In this document: positions 21,342 through 30,016 of the stretch, one piece after another
How positions within the stretch are numbered: position 1 is the stretch's first letter
How the letters are laid out: each line of letters opens with the position of its first letter
Origin: Elusimicrobia bacterium CG_4_9_14_3_um_filter_62_55
Lineage (GTDB): Bacteria; Elusimicrobiota; Elusimicrobia; UBA1565
Assembly: GCA_002790095.1 (NCBI GenBank)
Contig: PFUL01000024.1
Coordinates: forward strand, 1 to 64,000
DNA length: 64,000 nucleotides
Reading direction: 5' to 3'
Position numbers and translations under genes: made by a program
The notes under the pieces: model-generated
What the model was told of the DNA's origin: nothing
Database searches by the model: none
What the model saw: only the letters and a program-made list of their open reading frames with translations

Positions 21342-22295
21342 ATGCTGACCTACATCGCCCGAAAATTCCTCGCGATGATCCCGACTTTGATCGGGGTCTC
21401 GATCCTCGTCTTCGTGATCTTCAACGTGGTGGGCGACGACCCCGTGTACCTGTACCTCGGCAAGAACGCGACCGTCGAGGACGTCGAGATCATGCGGCAT
21501 TCGATGGGGCTCGATAAACCGCTGTGGACGCAGTACTTGATCAGCATGAAGGAACTCGTCACCTTCAATCTCGGCTACTCGATGTCCTCGAAGGAAAAGA
21601 TCACCGACATGTTCCTCAACGGCGCGGGGCCCTCGATCGCGCTGACGTTGCCGGCGCTGTTTCTGTATTCCGGAATCTCGATCGTGCTCGGGCTGATCTG
21701 CGCCTACTGGCGGGGGACCTGGGTGGACAAAATGATCGCGGTGCTCGCGACCGTCGGGATGTCGATTTCCTACGTCGCGGTGATGATCTTCGCGCAGTAT
21801 TTCCTCGCGTTCATGCCGGTGGAAAAATGGGGAGTGGAGATATTCCCGATCACCGGCTACGAGAACGGCTTCCCGGACTTCATTCCCTACATCCTGCTGC
21901 CCAACCTGATTACGACCTTCGTCGCGCTGGGCTACAACACGCGCTTCTTCCGCTCGATCGCGGTCGAGGAGATGAACCGGGACTACATCCGCACCGCCCG
22001 GGCCTACGGCGCCGACACGCGGACGATCCTCTTCAAGCACGTGCTCAAGAACATCATGATCCCGATCATCGCCCGCGTGGTCGTGACTTTGCCCTTCATG
22101 ATCACGGGATCCTTCCTGCTCGAACAGTTCTTCGTGGTTCCCGGTTTGGGCTATAAACTCCTGCACGCGATCGAGAGCGCCGACTTCAAGGTCGTACGGA
22201 CCTTCACGATGCTCATCGCGTTTTTAGTCGTCGTGACGAACTCCGTCGCCGACATCCTCAACAGCATGGTCGATCCGAGGGTCAAACTCTCATGA
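21342..22295 (+). CDS. Peptide ABC transporter permease (OppB/DppB-like)
   Basis: MLTYIARKFLAMIPTLIGVSILVFVIFNVVGDDP; EEMNRDYIRTARAYGADTRTILFKHVLKN EAA-loop. Confidence 0.9.
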   Translation: MLTYIARKFLAMIPTLIGVSILVFVIFNVVGDDPVYLYLGKNATVEDVEIMRHSMGLDKPLWTQYLISMKELVTFNLGYSMSSKEKITDMFLNGAGPSIALTLPALFLYSGISIVLGLICAYWRGTWVDKMIAVLATVGMSISYVAVMIFAQYFLAFMPVEKWGVEIFPITGYENGFPDFIPYILLPNLITTFVALGYNTRFFRSIAVEEMNRDYIRTARAYGADTRTILFKHVLKNIMIPIIARVVVTLPFMITGSFLLEQFFVVPGLGYKLLHAIESADFKVVRTFTMLIAFLVVVTNSVADILNSMVDPRVKLS

Positions 22296-23224
22296 CCGCG
22301 GCCGCGCCGGCGAAATTCGTCGAACCTCGTTACGGAGAATCGCTGTTTAGAAAATCGGCGCGGAAATTCCGCCGCGACCGGCTCGGCATGGCGAGCCTCT
22401 CCATCGTGGGCGTCTACGCGGTGATCGCGCTGTGCGTCAAGATCGGCCTCTTCGCGACCCTGGACGCGGCGACGACCCCGGTCGGGCGGCAGCATGTTGC
22501 GCCCGGTCAGACGTATCAGCACATCCTTGCCGATAAGAGCGTGGAAGAACGAACCTCCTGGTTCGGCACCGACATCCGCGGCAACGACGTCGGACTGAAG
22601 CTCATCTACAGCATCAAGCAGGCCTTCGCGATCGGCATCTTGGTGGCGTTCTTCTCGGTGCTGATCGGAGTCGTTCTGGGAGCGATCTCGGGCTACTTCG
22701 GGGGGAAGACCGACGACTTCCTGTTATGGGTGTACACCTCGATGAGCTCGGTTCCCTACATCCTCTGGATCATCGCCATCTCCTACGCGTTCGGGAAGGG
22801 CTTCACGGGAGTCGTCATCGCGCTGTCTTCCACTTTCTGGGTGGGGATTTACTTCAACATCCGCGCCGAGGTCCAGCGCCTCAAGGAAATGGAGTTCGTA
22901 CTGGCGTCGGAGTCTTTCGGCATGGGCAAGATGCACATCATTTTCCGCGACATCATGCCGAACCTGACTCACCTGATTTCGATCTTCCTGTCGCTGAACT
23001 TCATCGCGGCCATCAAGAACGAGGTCATCCTGTCGTTTCTCGGGCTCGGAATCGCGGGCGAGCCGTCCTGGGGCGCGATGATCTCCTCGGCGCGTTTGGA
23101 CCTCTTGGCGGGGAAGTGGTGGGAAGTGACCGGCGCGACGATCCTGCTGTTTATTTTGGTGATGGCGTTCAACCTGTTCACCGATTCGCTGCAGGACGCC
23201 TTCGACCCGAAGAAAGTCGGTTAG
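22292..23224 (+). CDS. Peptide ABC transporter permease (OppC/DppC-like)
   Basis: FGTDIRGNDVGLKLIYSIKQAFAIGILVAFFSVLIGVVLGAISGYFGG; EFVLASESFGMGKMHIIFRDIMPN EAA-loop. Confidence 0.9.
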   Translation: MTAAAPAKFVEPRYGESLFRKSARKFRRDRLGMASLSIVGVYAVIALCVKIGLFATLDAATTPVGRQHVAPGQTYQHILADKSVEERTSWFGTDIRGNDVGLKLIYSIKQAFAIGILVAFFSVLIGVVLGAISGYFGGKTDDFLLWVYTSMSSVPYILWIIAISYAFGKGFTGVVIALSSTFWVGIYFNIRAEVQRLKEMEFVLASESFGMGKMHIIFRDIMPNLTHLISIFLSLNFIAAIKNEVILSFLGLGIAGEPSWGAMISSARLDLLAGKWWEVTGATILLFILVMAFNLFTDSLQDAFDPKKVG

Positions 23225-23245
23225 GCCGCGCGTCGTATAGACTGC

Positions 23246-24013
23246 ATGCGCCTATCCCCCGCCGCGGCACTCCCCTGCGTATTACTCGCCTGCACGACCC
23301 CATCCCGCCCTGAGAAAAAGCTTCCGTCTCCCGCCAGCCGGGAGCAAGCCGCTCGACTCGTGCTTCCGACAGGGAGTACGCAAGCCGACCTGCTTCAGTC
23401 GCTCAGTGCAGGCATCGTCGCGGGCGACTATTCGGAACTGCGCGACTTCGTCGCGGCCCATCCCGAAGTCGGTGAAACGACGGTGCGTGAAATGGACCGC
23501 TGTCCCTACGACCGGCAGCATTGCCTTGAAACGACCTTGCGGCCGAACCTCGACGGCGGCGGGCCGCCGCGGCCGTTTCGACCGACGGGGGCGCTCCACA
23601 CGCAGCCCTTTTCTTCGGGACGCCTTTATGTCGGAACCGTCGCCAACCATCGCGCCCGATTCGACATGATCTGGGATGTCGTGAGGGGCCGGATCGTGTA
23701 TCTGAGGACGCTGGAAGGATATTCCTATTTCGAATACTCGCTGAATCTTCGCGACAATTCGCTCGATCGGGTCGACGGTCTGGTGGTGCTTCGCCGAAAA
23801 ACGGAACGCTACGAGGAATCAATCACGCTTCGGGCGAACGAACTCGCGTTTAAGAAAATACGCGACGATGTGGTTCCCATGTTCAGCGAAACGACATACA
23901 GTTCAATCCCTTTCGGGGATCGCGTCATTGAACTGCCGGATACCTCTGGGTTGGAAACGGCTTCCAGGACGCGGGTCAGCGGTCCTACACGTCCCGACGG
24001 TGCCCTACAGTAA
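23246..24013 (+). CDS. Hypothetical lipoprotein
   Basis: MRLSPAAALPCVLLACTTPSRPEK lipobox-like; no family recognised. Confidence 0.6.
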   Translation: MRLSPAAALPCVLLACTTPSRPEKKLPSPASREQAARLVLPTGSTQADLLQSLSAGIVAGDYSELRDFVAAHPEVGETTVREMDRCPYDRQHCLETTLRPNLDGGGPPRPFRPTGALHTQPFSSGRLYVGTVANHRARFDMIWDVVRGRIVYLRTLEGYSYFEYSLNLRDNSLDRVDGLVVLRRKTERYEESITLRANELAFKKIRDDVVPMFSETTYSSIPFGDRVIELPDTSGLETASRTRVSGPTRPDGALQ

Positions 24014-24150
24014 ACACGAGGGCGAGCAATTCGCTTTTATAAACCTTGTATAGGATTCTCCAATCGCCGACGCGCCGAGGGGAAATTTGGGAGTTGCCCT
24101 CGGCGCACCGGGAGGCTCCAGGCGACGCGCTCCCGCGCATCACGCGCGTG
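23985..24150 (-). pseudogene. Degraded RelE/ParE-family toxin (C-terminal remnant)
   Basis: Minus strand encodes RVGDWRILYKVYKSELLALVFTVGHRRDV* (classic RelE C-terminus); upstream RelE-like text (GARRLEPPGAPRATPKF) is in another frame. Confidence 0.55.
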
Positions 24151-24180
24151 CATGCCGCAACGGAAATTTCAATCGGGAGC

Positions 24181-24200
24181 AACTGTCCCCGGGGACAGTT
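24181..24200. repeat. Perfect 20-bp palindrome AACTGTCCCCGGGGACAGTT
   Basis: Self-complementary intergenic sequence between the RelE remnant and the Yip1-like gene. Confidence 0.85.
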
Positions 24201-24229
24201 TCCGGTTCGTTTGGGCGCGGCAGAATCGA

Positions 24230-25042
24230 TTAGGGCCGGGCGACGGCGTGCCGCGCGCGATAAGCCTGAAACCCCCGCCACCGCGCGCTCGCCTGCCCGA
24301 GCAGAACCAACGCCGCGATCACCGCCAACACCGTTTTCGCCTTGCGCTCCTCGATGCCGTGCACCTCGAGCGAGGCCGCAAACAGCAAATAGAAGTACCA
24401 TGCGGTCCCGGCCAGAGCCAGCGGCGCGCCTAGATAGGGAATCGCCGACGCCGGCCCCGCGGCGACCGCGACCGCACTCGCGTACGCGCAGCATCGGTAG
24501 GCTGTTTCGAATTCCCGCGGCGAGCCCAGCGCGCGCCACACGACGAACCCGAAGCCGCCGGCGACGACGCTTGCGACCGGAACCATCACGCTGGAAGCGA
24601 CGAAGCCTCCGATCCCGGCCATCGGGCTGCCTGTCAGCGCGGCCGTCACCGCCCACTGCAAGGCGCCGCCGAGAGCGCCCATCGTCCCGGCAAACACCAA
24701 GGGAGGCATCATGCCGCCGGTCGGCGGCATCGTTCGGTAAAAATCCCGCGGCGCGCTCAGCACCCCCTTCGCGAGGTCGAAGAAGCCTTTCGGATCGAAG
24801 GCCTGGCGCGCTTCGGCCGCGGCTTCCGCGGCCAGACCCGAGGCGCGGTCCGCCTTGCGCACCGCGCGCTCGGCCGCACCCATGCGAACGTCGATTTCGG
24901 GGAGGGGGGCCGTCGCCTCGCGGATCGCCGCGTCCGCCGCCTCCGGCGACGCGCCGGATTGAAGCAGCGCCGCGCGGATGCTCTCGACCGGATAGCGGCC
25001 CATGTGCTGACGCACGTAGGCGACAAAACGCGGATCGCTCAC
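24230..25042 (-). CDS. YIP1 family membrane protein
   Basis: FDLAKGVLSAPRDFYRTMPPTGGMMPPLVFAGTMGALGGALQW... multi-TM Yip1-like core. Confidence 0.7.
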   Translation of the reverse strand: MSDPRFVAYVRQHMGRYPVESIRAALLQSGASPEAADAAIREATAPLPEIDVRMGAAERAVRKADRASGLAAEAAAEARQAFDPKGFFDLAKGVLSAPRDFYRTMPPTGGMMPPLVFAGTMGALGGALQWAVTAALTGSPMAGIGGFVASSVMVPVASVVAGGFGFVVWRALGSPREFETAYRCCAYASAVAVAAGPASAIPYLGAPLALAGTAWYFYLLFAASLEVHGIEERKAKTVLAVIAALVLLGQASARWRGFQAYRARHAVARP

Positions 25043-25449
25043 GCCGACGGCGGCGGGCAGACCTCGCCGACCTTCTTGAGGAAGCGCCCGATTTCGATGG
25101 GCTTGATCACGTAGCCCTTCGCGCCGCGGGCGAAGGCGGATTCCACGTCCTTGCCGGTCTGCTCGGCGGTCACCATCAGCACCGGCGTCTCGCGAAGTTC
25201 CTCGAACGCGCGCATCTCGGTGAGCGTCTGCAGGCCGGTCCAGTCCGGCATGTTGATGTCGAGCAAAATCAGGCAGGGATTCTCGGCGCGGGCCTTCTCG
25301 AGACCCTGATGGCCGTTCGCCGCGGTGACGACCGCGTAGCCGGCGCCGGTCAGCACGTCTTCGAGCAGCGACCGGATGTCGTCGCTGTCGTCCACGACCA
25401 AAACCGGGCGGGGACCCGATGGTTTTTTTCCGAAAAGTCCGAACACCAC
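25039..25449 (-). CDS. Single-domain response regulator (CheY-like receiver)
   Basis: RPVLVVDDSDDIRSLLEDVLTGAGY ... LILLDINMPDWTGLQ ... VLMVTAE ... GAKGYVIKPIE. Confidence 0.9.
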   Translation of the reverse strand: MVFGLFGKKPSGPRPVLVVDDSDDIRSLLEDVLTGAGYAVVTAANGHQGLEKARAENPCLILLDINMPDWTGLQTLTEMRAFEELRETPVLMVTAEQTGKDVESAFARGAKGYVIKPIEIGRFLKKVGEVCPPPSA

Positions 25450-25497
25450 GCCCCTATTGTACGGACCTGGGGGAAGAAGGCAAGGGCCTGAGCCGCG

Positions 25498-26121
25498 TTA
25501 GGGCAAAAGCACGAAGAAGTACTGCAGGAACTCGCCGAGTTCCAGATTGGCGAGCGTGAGCGAGACCGGCCGGCCGCCGAGGCTGCCGCGGAGTTCTCCG
25601 CTCATCGGATTGTAGTCGAGCGCGACCGCGGCTCCCGCCATTTTCCCGGTGATCTTTCCGGTCGCGGCATCCATCGTCAGCCGAAACGCCTTGCCGGCGG
25701 CGGAGCCCTTCACGGAAACGGCCCCGAAATCCACTTCGTAGCGCAGCGCCGCGCCGTTGAAGGTCCCCTGCACCACGGAGCGGGCGGGGGTCCAATGGAA
25801 GGCCAATTCGACGCGGCGGCCGCCGATATCGCCCAGCATCGACTTGCCGTCGTGGTCGATTTTTACCGCGATCGCGGAACCGGCGGTCTCGCCGGAAATC
25901 ACCCAAAGACTGCGGCTCAAGCTCATCTCGAAAGGGCGGCCGTTGACGGAGCCGTTGACGGAAGCGAATCGGAGGCGTCCGATGCGCCGCGCCGCCATCG
26001 AAACCGCCGCGGGAAGCGGGGTTGCGCCGCGCAGGCCGAACCGGGGAGATTCGAACCCGGCGGCGAGGGCGAAAGCGGAGGGGAAGAGCAAGGCGGCGAG
26101 GGCGAGGTTGAGCTTATTCAT
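25498..26121 (-). CDS. Hypothetical secreted protein
   Basis: MNKLNLALAALLFPSAFALAAG signal peptide; start at internal ATG 26121 preceded by GAGGG. Confidence 0.6.
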   Translation of the reverse strand: MNKLNLALAALLFPSAFALAAGFESPRFGLRGATPLPAAVSMAARRIGRLRFASVNGSVNGRPFEMSLSRSLWVISGETAGSAIAVKIDHDGKSMLGDIGGRRVELAFHWTPARSVVQGTFNGAALRYEVDFGAVSVKGSAAGKAFRLTMDAATGKITGKMAGAAVALDYNPMSGELRGSLGGRPVSLTLANLELGEFLQYFFVLLP

Positions 26122-26276
26122 ACCCTCACGGTAACACAATCCAGAACCTTCGCGTTTGGGTCGATAGTCCCGAAGGCCCTCCCTATTTAGCCCTACCGCG
26201 TCTTGGGTCTTTGTCGCCGTAAAATTAGTATGCTTCCAACATCCTTTTCAGGCCTATAGGCCTATTGGAGGCTTGG

Positions 26277-28082
26277 ATGTCCCGATTTAAATTCACGTTC
26301 GCCATCCCGCTCGCTGCCGCGCTTTTCCTCTCTTCCGGATGCGGGAAAAAAGACTCTTCGTCGCCCGCCGGAGGGGGAAAAACGGCCTCCCAGAGCAGTA
26401 AAAACAAGGACACGTACGTCCATGTCACGATTTCCGACATCGACAGCCTCGACCCGGCCTGGTCCTACGACACGGCCAGCCACATGGTCATCGAGAACCT
26501 TTATGAATTCCTGGTCGCCTACAAGGGCGGAAGCATCACCGAACTCGAACCCCAGGTCGCCGAGAAGGTCCCGTCGATCGAAAACGGCCTCCTCAGTCCC
26601 GACGGCAGGACCTATACCTTCCCGATCCGAAAAGGAATCAAGTTCCACAAAGGAGGAGAAGTCACGCCCGAGGACGTCCGCTACTCTCTGATCCGCTTCA
26701 TGCTCTTCGACCGGGCCGGCGGGCCGTCTTCTCTGCTGCTTGAACCCGTGACGGGACTGGACTCGACGAGAAAGGACGGCAAGCCCCTGGACGCCGCCTA
26801 CGACAAGGCCGCGGCCGCGGTCACCGTCGAAGGCGACGCGGTGGTTCTGAAGCTGCACAAGCCGTTCGCGCCCATGTTGACGGTGCTCGCCTCGTGGTCG
26901 CCCATCGTTTCGAAGGAATGGGCGGTCGCCGGGGCGGGGTGGGACGGAACGAAGGAAACCTGGAAAGCCCACAACAACCCGGAGAAAACGGCCGAGGCGT
27001 TCTACGATCAGGAAAACGGCTCCGGCCCGTTTTTACTCGAGCGCTGGGACAAGAAGACGAAGGAAGTCGTCTTGACCCGCTTCGACGACTATTGGCGGGG
27101 ACCGGCAAAACTTAAGCGCGCGCACATCAAGGGAGTCGACGAATTCCAAACGCGCAAGCTGATGCTCGCCGCGGGAGACGCCGACTCGATTTACGCGGAC
27201 TACCTCCAGCAGCCCCTGCTCAAAAACCTCCCCGGAGTCGAACTCATCGACGACCTCCCCCGCATCGACATGAATCCGTCGATATACTTCGTTTTCGACA
27301 TCGAAACGAAGGGCAACCCGAACGTCGGATCCGGGAAACTCGACGGGAAGGGGGTTCCCGCGGACTTTTTCGCCGACGTGAACGTCCGGAAAGCCTTCGC
27401 CCATTCGTTCGATTACGAAGGGTTCATCCGGGACGTCAACCGGGGGAAGGGGACGCGCGCGGTCAGCTTCATTCCGAAAGGCCTGTTCGGATTCAACCCG
27501 GAACAAGCCCACTACGAATACGACATCGCGAAAGCCGAGTCCTACTTCAAGAAGGCCCACGGCGGAAAACTCTGGCAGAACGGCTTTAAGTTCACGCTCG
27601 CCTACAACGCCGGCAACCAGCCGCGCGAGGTCATCGCGAACATGATCAAACGGGCCGTTGAAAGCATCAACCCGAAGTTCCAGATCGACACGCGGCCGAT
27701 CCAATGGTCCACGTATTTGGACATGTCGAACGCCTCGAAACTTCCGATGTTCATCATGGGGTGGGCGCCGGACTTCCCGGATCCGCACAACTTCGCGTTC
27801 CCGTTCCTGCACTCCAACGGGAACTATCCCCGGCTGCAGCGCTACAAGAACGCGGAGGCGGACAAGCTCGTGACGGCCGCGATGACCGAGACGGACGCGG
27901 AGAAGCGGCGCGCGATGTACTATCGCCTGCAGCAGATCGCCTACGAGGACGTGCCGTCGCTGTACATTCTGAACTCGGTCCTGTACCGGACCCAGCGGTC
28001 TTGGGTGAAGGGATACGTCTACAATCCGATCCATCCGGATTCGCCCTACTCCTGTCCGCTGTACTACCTCTCCAAGGAATAG
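26277..28082 (+). CDS. Extracellular solute-binding lipoprotein, peptide ABC transporter family 5
   Basis: MSRFKFTFAIPLAAALFLSSGCGKKD lipobox; YTFPIRKGIKFHKGGEVTPEDVRYSLIRFM; ATG preceded by TTGGAGG. Confidence 0.88.
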   Translation: MSRFKFTFAIPLAAALFLSSGCGKKDSSSPAGGGKTASQSSKNKDTYVHVTISDIDSLDPAWSYDTASHMVIENLYEFLVAYKGGSITELEPQVAEKVPSIENGLLSPDGRTYTFPIRKGIKFHKGGEVTPEDVRYSLIRFMLFDRAGGPSSLLLEPVTGLDSTRKDGKPLDAAYDKAAAAVTVEGDAVVLKLHKPFAPMLTVLASWSPIVSKEWAVAGAGWDGTKETWKAHNNPEKTAEAFYDQENGSGPFLLERWDKKTKEVVLTRFDDYWRGPAKLKRAHIKGVDEFQTRKLMLAAGDADSIYADYLQQPLLKNLPGVELIDDLPRIDMNPSIYFVFDIETKGNPNVGSGKLDGKGVPADFFADVNVRKAFAHSFDYEGFIRDVNRGKGTRAVSFIPKGLFGFNPEQAHYEYDIAKAESYFKKAHGGKLWQNGFKFTLAYNAGNQPREVIANMIKRAVESINPKFQIDTRPIQWSTYLDMSNASKLPMFIMGWAPDFPDPHNFAFPFLHSNGNYPRLQRYKNAEADKLVTAAMTETDAEKRRAMYYRLQQIAYEDVPSLYILNSVLYRTQRSWVKGYVYNPIHPDSPYSCPLYYLSKE

Positions 28083-28097
28083 GCCTCAGGGCGGAGC

Positions 28098-29123
28098 GTG
28101 GCGAAGTTCATCCTCAAGCGGCTGGCGATGCTGCCCCTCGTGCTCTTCGGAGTGACGGTATTGCTGTTCGGCCTCTTCAACACGCTCTCGCCGGAAATGC
28201 GCGCCTCGATCTACGTGAAGGACCCCCGGCAGCTGGCGGCCCTCGACGAGGTCATCCGCAAGTACGGACTCAAGGACCCGTTCCACAAGCAATATGTCCG
28301 CTGGATCGCGAGAGTCGCGAAAGGCGACCTCGGCTACTCCGAAACGGCGAAGATGCCCGTGACCGAAGCCATCCGTTCGTTCTTTCCCGCGACGATCGAG
28401 CTCTCGGTGCTCGCCTTCATCCCCATCATGGTGATCGGCGTCTGGCTCGGCACCCTCTCCGCGGTCTACCGGGACAAATGGATCGACCATTTCTCCCGTT
28501 TCGTGGCGATCACGGGATACTCGCTGCCCTCCTTCGTCCTCGGACTGCTGCTGCTCATGGTCTTCTACGGCATGCTGAAGCTCTTCCCGCCGGGGCGCTA
28601 TTCCCTCGCCTCGGATCTCATCATCAACGGGGGGAACTACGCCGCCTATACCGGCATGGTCACCGTCGATTCCCTGCTCAACGGACGCATCGGGGTGTTT
28701 TTCGACGCGCTCAAGCACCTTATTTTACCCGCGTCGTCGCTCACCTACATCACGATGGCGCTGCTCGTGCGCATCACCCGTTCGTCGATGCTCGAAGAGC
28801 TGGGCAAGGACTACGTCCGGACCGCGCGGGCGAAAGGCCTTCCGGAATCGGTCGTCATCAACAAGCATGCCCGGCGCAACGCGTGGATTCCGGTCATCAC
28901 GATCGCGTCGATTCTTTTCGTGCAGCTGCTCGGAGGCGTGCTGATCACCGAAACGGTGTTCGCCTACCCGGGCATCGGCCGCTGGGTCGCCCAAGCCGCG
29001 GTGCAGCTCGACATCCCCGGCGTCATGGGCGTGGCCCTTCTAACCTCGACGTTGTTCGTGCTCGGCAACCTGGTCGCCGACATCCTCTACGCCGTCGTCG
29101 ACCCGAGGATTCGCTTCCAATGA
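28098..29123 (+). CDS. Peptide ABC transporter permease (OppB/DppB-like)
   Basis: MAKFILKRLAMLPLVLFGVTVLLFGLFN; EELGKDYVRTARAKGLPESVVINKHARRNAWIPVI EAA-loop; GTG start. Confidence 0.9.
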   Translation: MAKFILKRLAMLPLVLFGVTVLLFGLFNTLSPEMRASIYVKDPRQLAALDEVIRKYGLKDPFHKQYVRWIARVAKGDLGYSETAKMPVTEAIRSFFPATIELSVLAFIPIMVIGVWLGTLSAVYRDKWIDHFSRFVAITGYSLPSFVLGLLLLMVFYGMLKLFPPGRYSLASDLIINGGNYAAYTGMVTVDSLLNGRIGVFFDALKHLILPASSLTYITMALLVRITRSSMLEELGKDYVRTARAKGLPESVVINKHARRNAWIPVITIASILFVQLLGGVLITETVFAYPGIGRWVAQAAVQLDIPGVMGVALLTSTLFVLGNLVADILYAVVDPRIRFQ

Positions 29124-30016
29124 GGGAACGACTCCGAGAATTCTCCGCGGAAACCTGGAAGCGCCTCAAGCGCCGCCCGCTCTCGTTGGTCGGCCTAGGC
29201 CTGATTCTGGCGTTCACGTCGATTGCCGTGCTGGCCCCGATTCTCGCGCCCCCGGAGCCGAACTCGCGAGACTACTATCTGATTCCGCAGGACGGGTACA
29301 GCCCCGATCCCGTGCGTCCGAGCCGGGAACACGTGTTCGGAACCACCGAACAGCAGTTCGATCTTTACTACGGCATCGTCTGGGGGACCCGGACCGCGTT
29401 TAAGATCGGGGTCGCCGTCGTGCTCGTCTCGATGCTGCTTGGGATGGTCGTCGGAGGGATCGGCGGCTTCTACGGCGGTTGGGTCGACGAGACCCTGATG
29501 CGCTTCACCGACATCGTCATGGCGCTGCCCAGCATTATTTTGGCGGTGGTCATCGTCACGGTCCGGGGGCCGAGCCTGGGCAACGTCATCGTCGCCCTCG
29601 CGGCGGTCTCGTGGCCCACCTACGCGCGCTTGATCCGCGGGGACGTTCTCACCGTCAAGCAGCGCGAGTTCGTCCTGGCGGCGCGCGCGCTCGGAGCGAG
29701 CGACCGCCGCATCCTGATCCGCCACGTGATCCCGAACTCCATCTATCCGGTGCTCGTCGTCGCGTCCCTCGATACGGGCGCGATCGTGCTCTCGGCGGCC
29801 GCGCTGAGCTTTCTCGGTCTCGGCGCGCCGGTCGGGTACGCCGACTGGGGCCAGCTCATCGCGATGTCGCGCAACTGGATCATCGGCGCGTCGGGGAGCC
29901 CGCTCGATTACTGGCACACCGTCGCCTTCCCGGGGGGCGCGATTTTTCTGTTCGTTCTCGGCTGGAACCTGCTCGGAGACGCCTTCCGGGACATCCTCGA
30001 TCCGCGGCAAAAGTGA
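29120..30016 (+). CDS. Peptide ABC transporter permease (OppC/DppC-like)
   Basis: MRERLREFSAETWKRLKRRPLSLVGLGLILAFTSIAVLAPILAPPEP...REFVLAARALGASDRRILIRHVIPNSIYPV; ATGA overlap with the previous gene. Confidence 0.9.
   Translation: MRERLREFSAETWKRLKRRPLSLVGLGLILAFTSIAVLAPILAPPEPNSRDYYLIPQDGYSPDPVRPSREHVFGTTEQQFDLYYGIVWGTRTAFKIGVAVVLVSMLLGMVVGGIGGFYGGWVDETLMRFTDIVMALPSIILAVVIVTVRGPSLGNVIVALAAVSWPTYARLIRGDVLTVKQREFVLAARALGASDRRILIRHVIPNSIYPVLVVASLDTGAIVLSAAALSFLGLGAPVGYADWGQLIAMSRNWIIGASGSPLDYWHTVAFPGGAIFLFVLGWNLLGDAFRDILDPRQK

Noticed and set aside
23985-24656. 223-aa minus ORF taken as one protein
   Set aside because: Only the C-terminal 29 aa resemble a real family (RelE); the rest is the antisense shadow of, or out of frame with, the Yip1-like gene.
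27704-29119. Extended N-terminus of the 27704-30016 ORF
   Set aside because: The upstream part overlaps the SBP and OppB genes in another frame and is low-complexity; the real OppC-like start is ATG 29120.
29479-30015. Extended N-terminus of the 29479-31587 ORF
   Set aside because: Overlaps the OppC-like gene out of frame; the acyl-CoA ligase starts at ATG 30016 on the TGATG junction.
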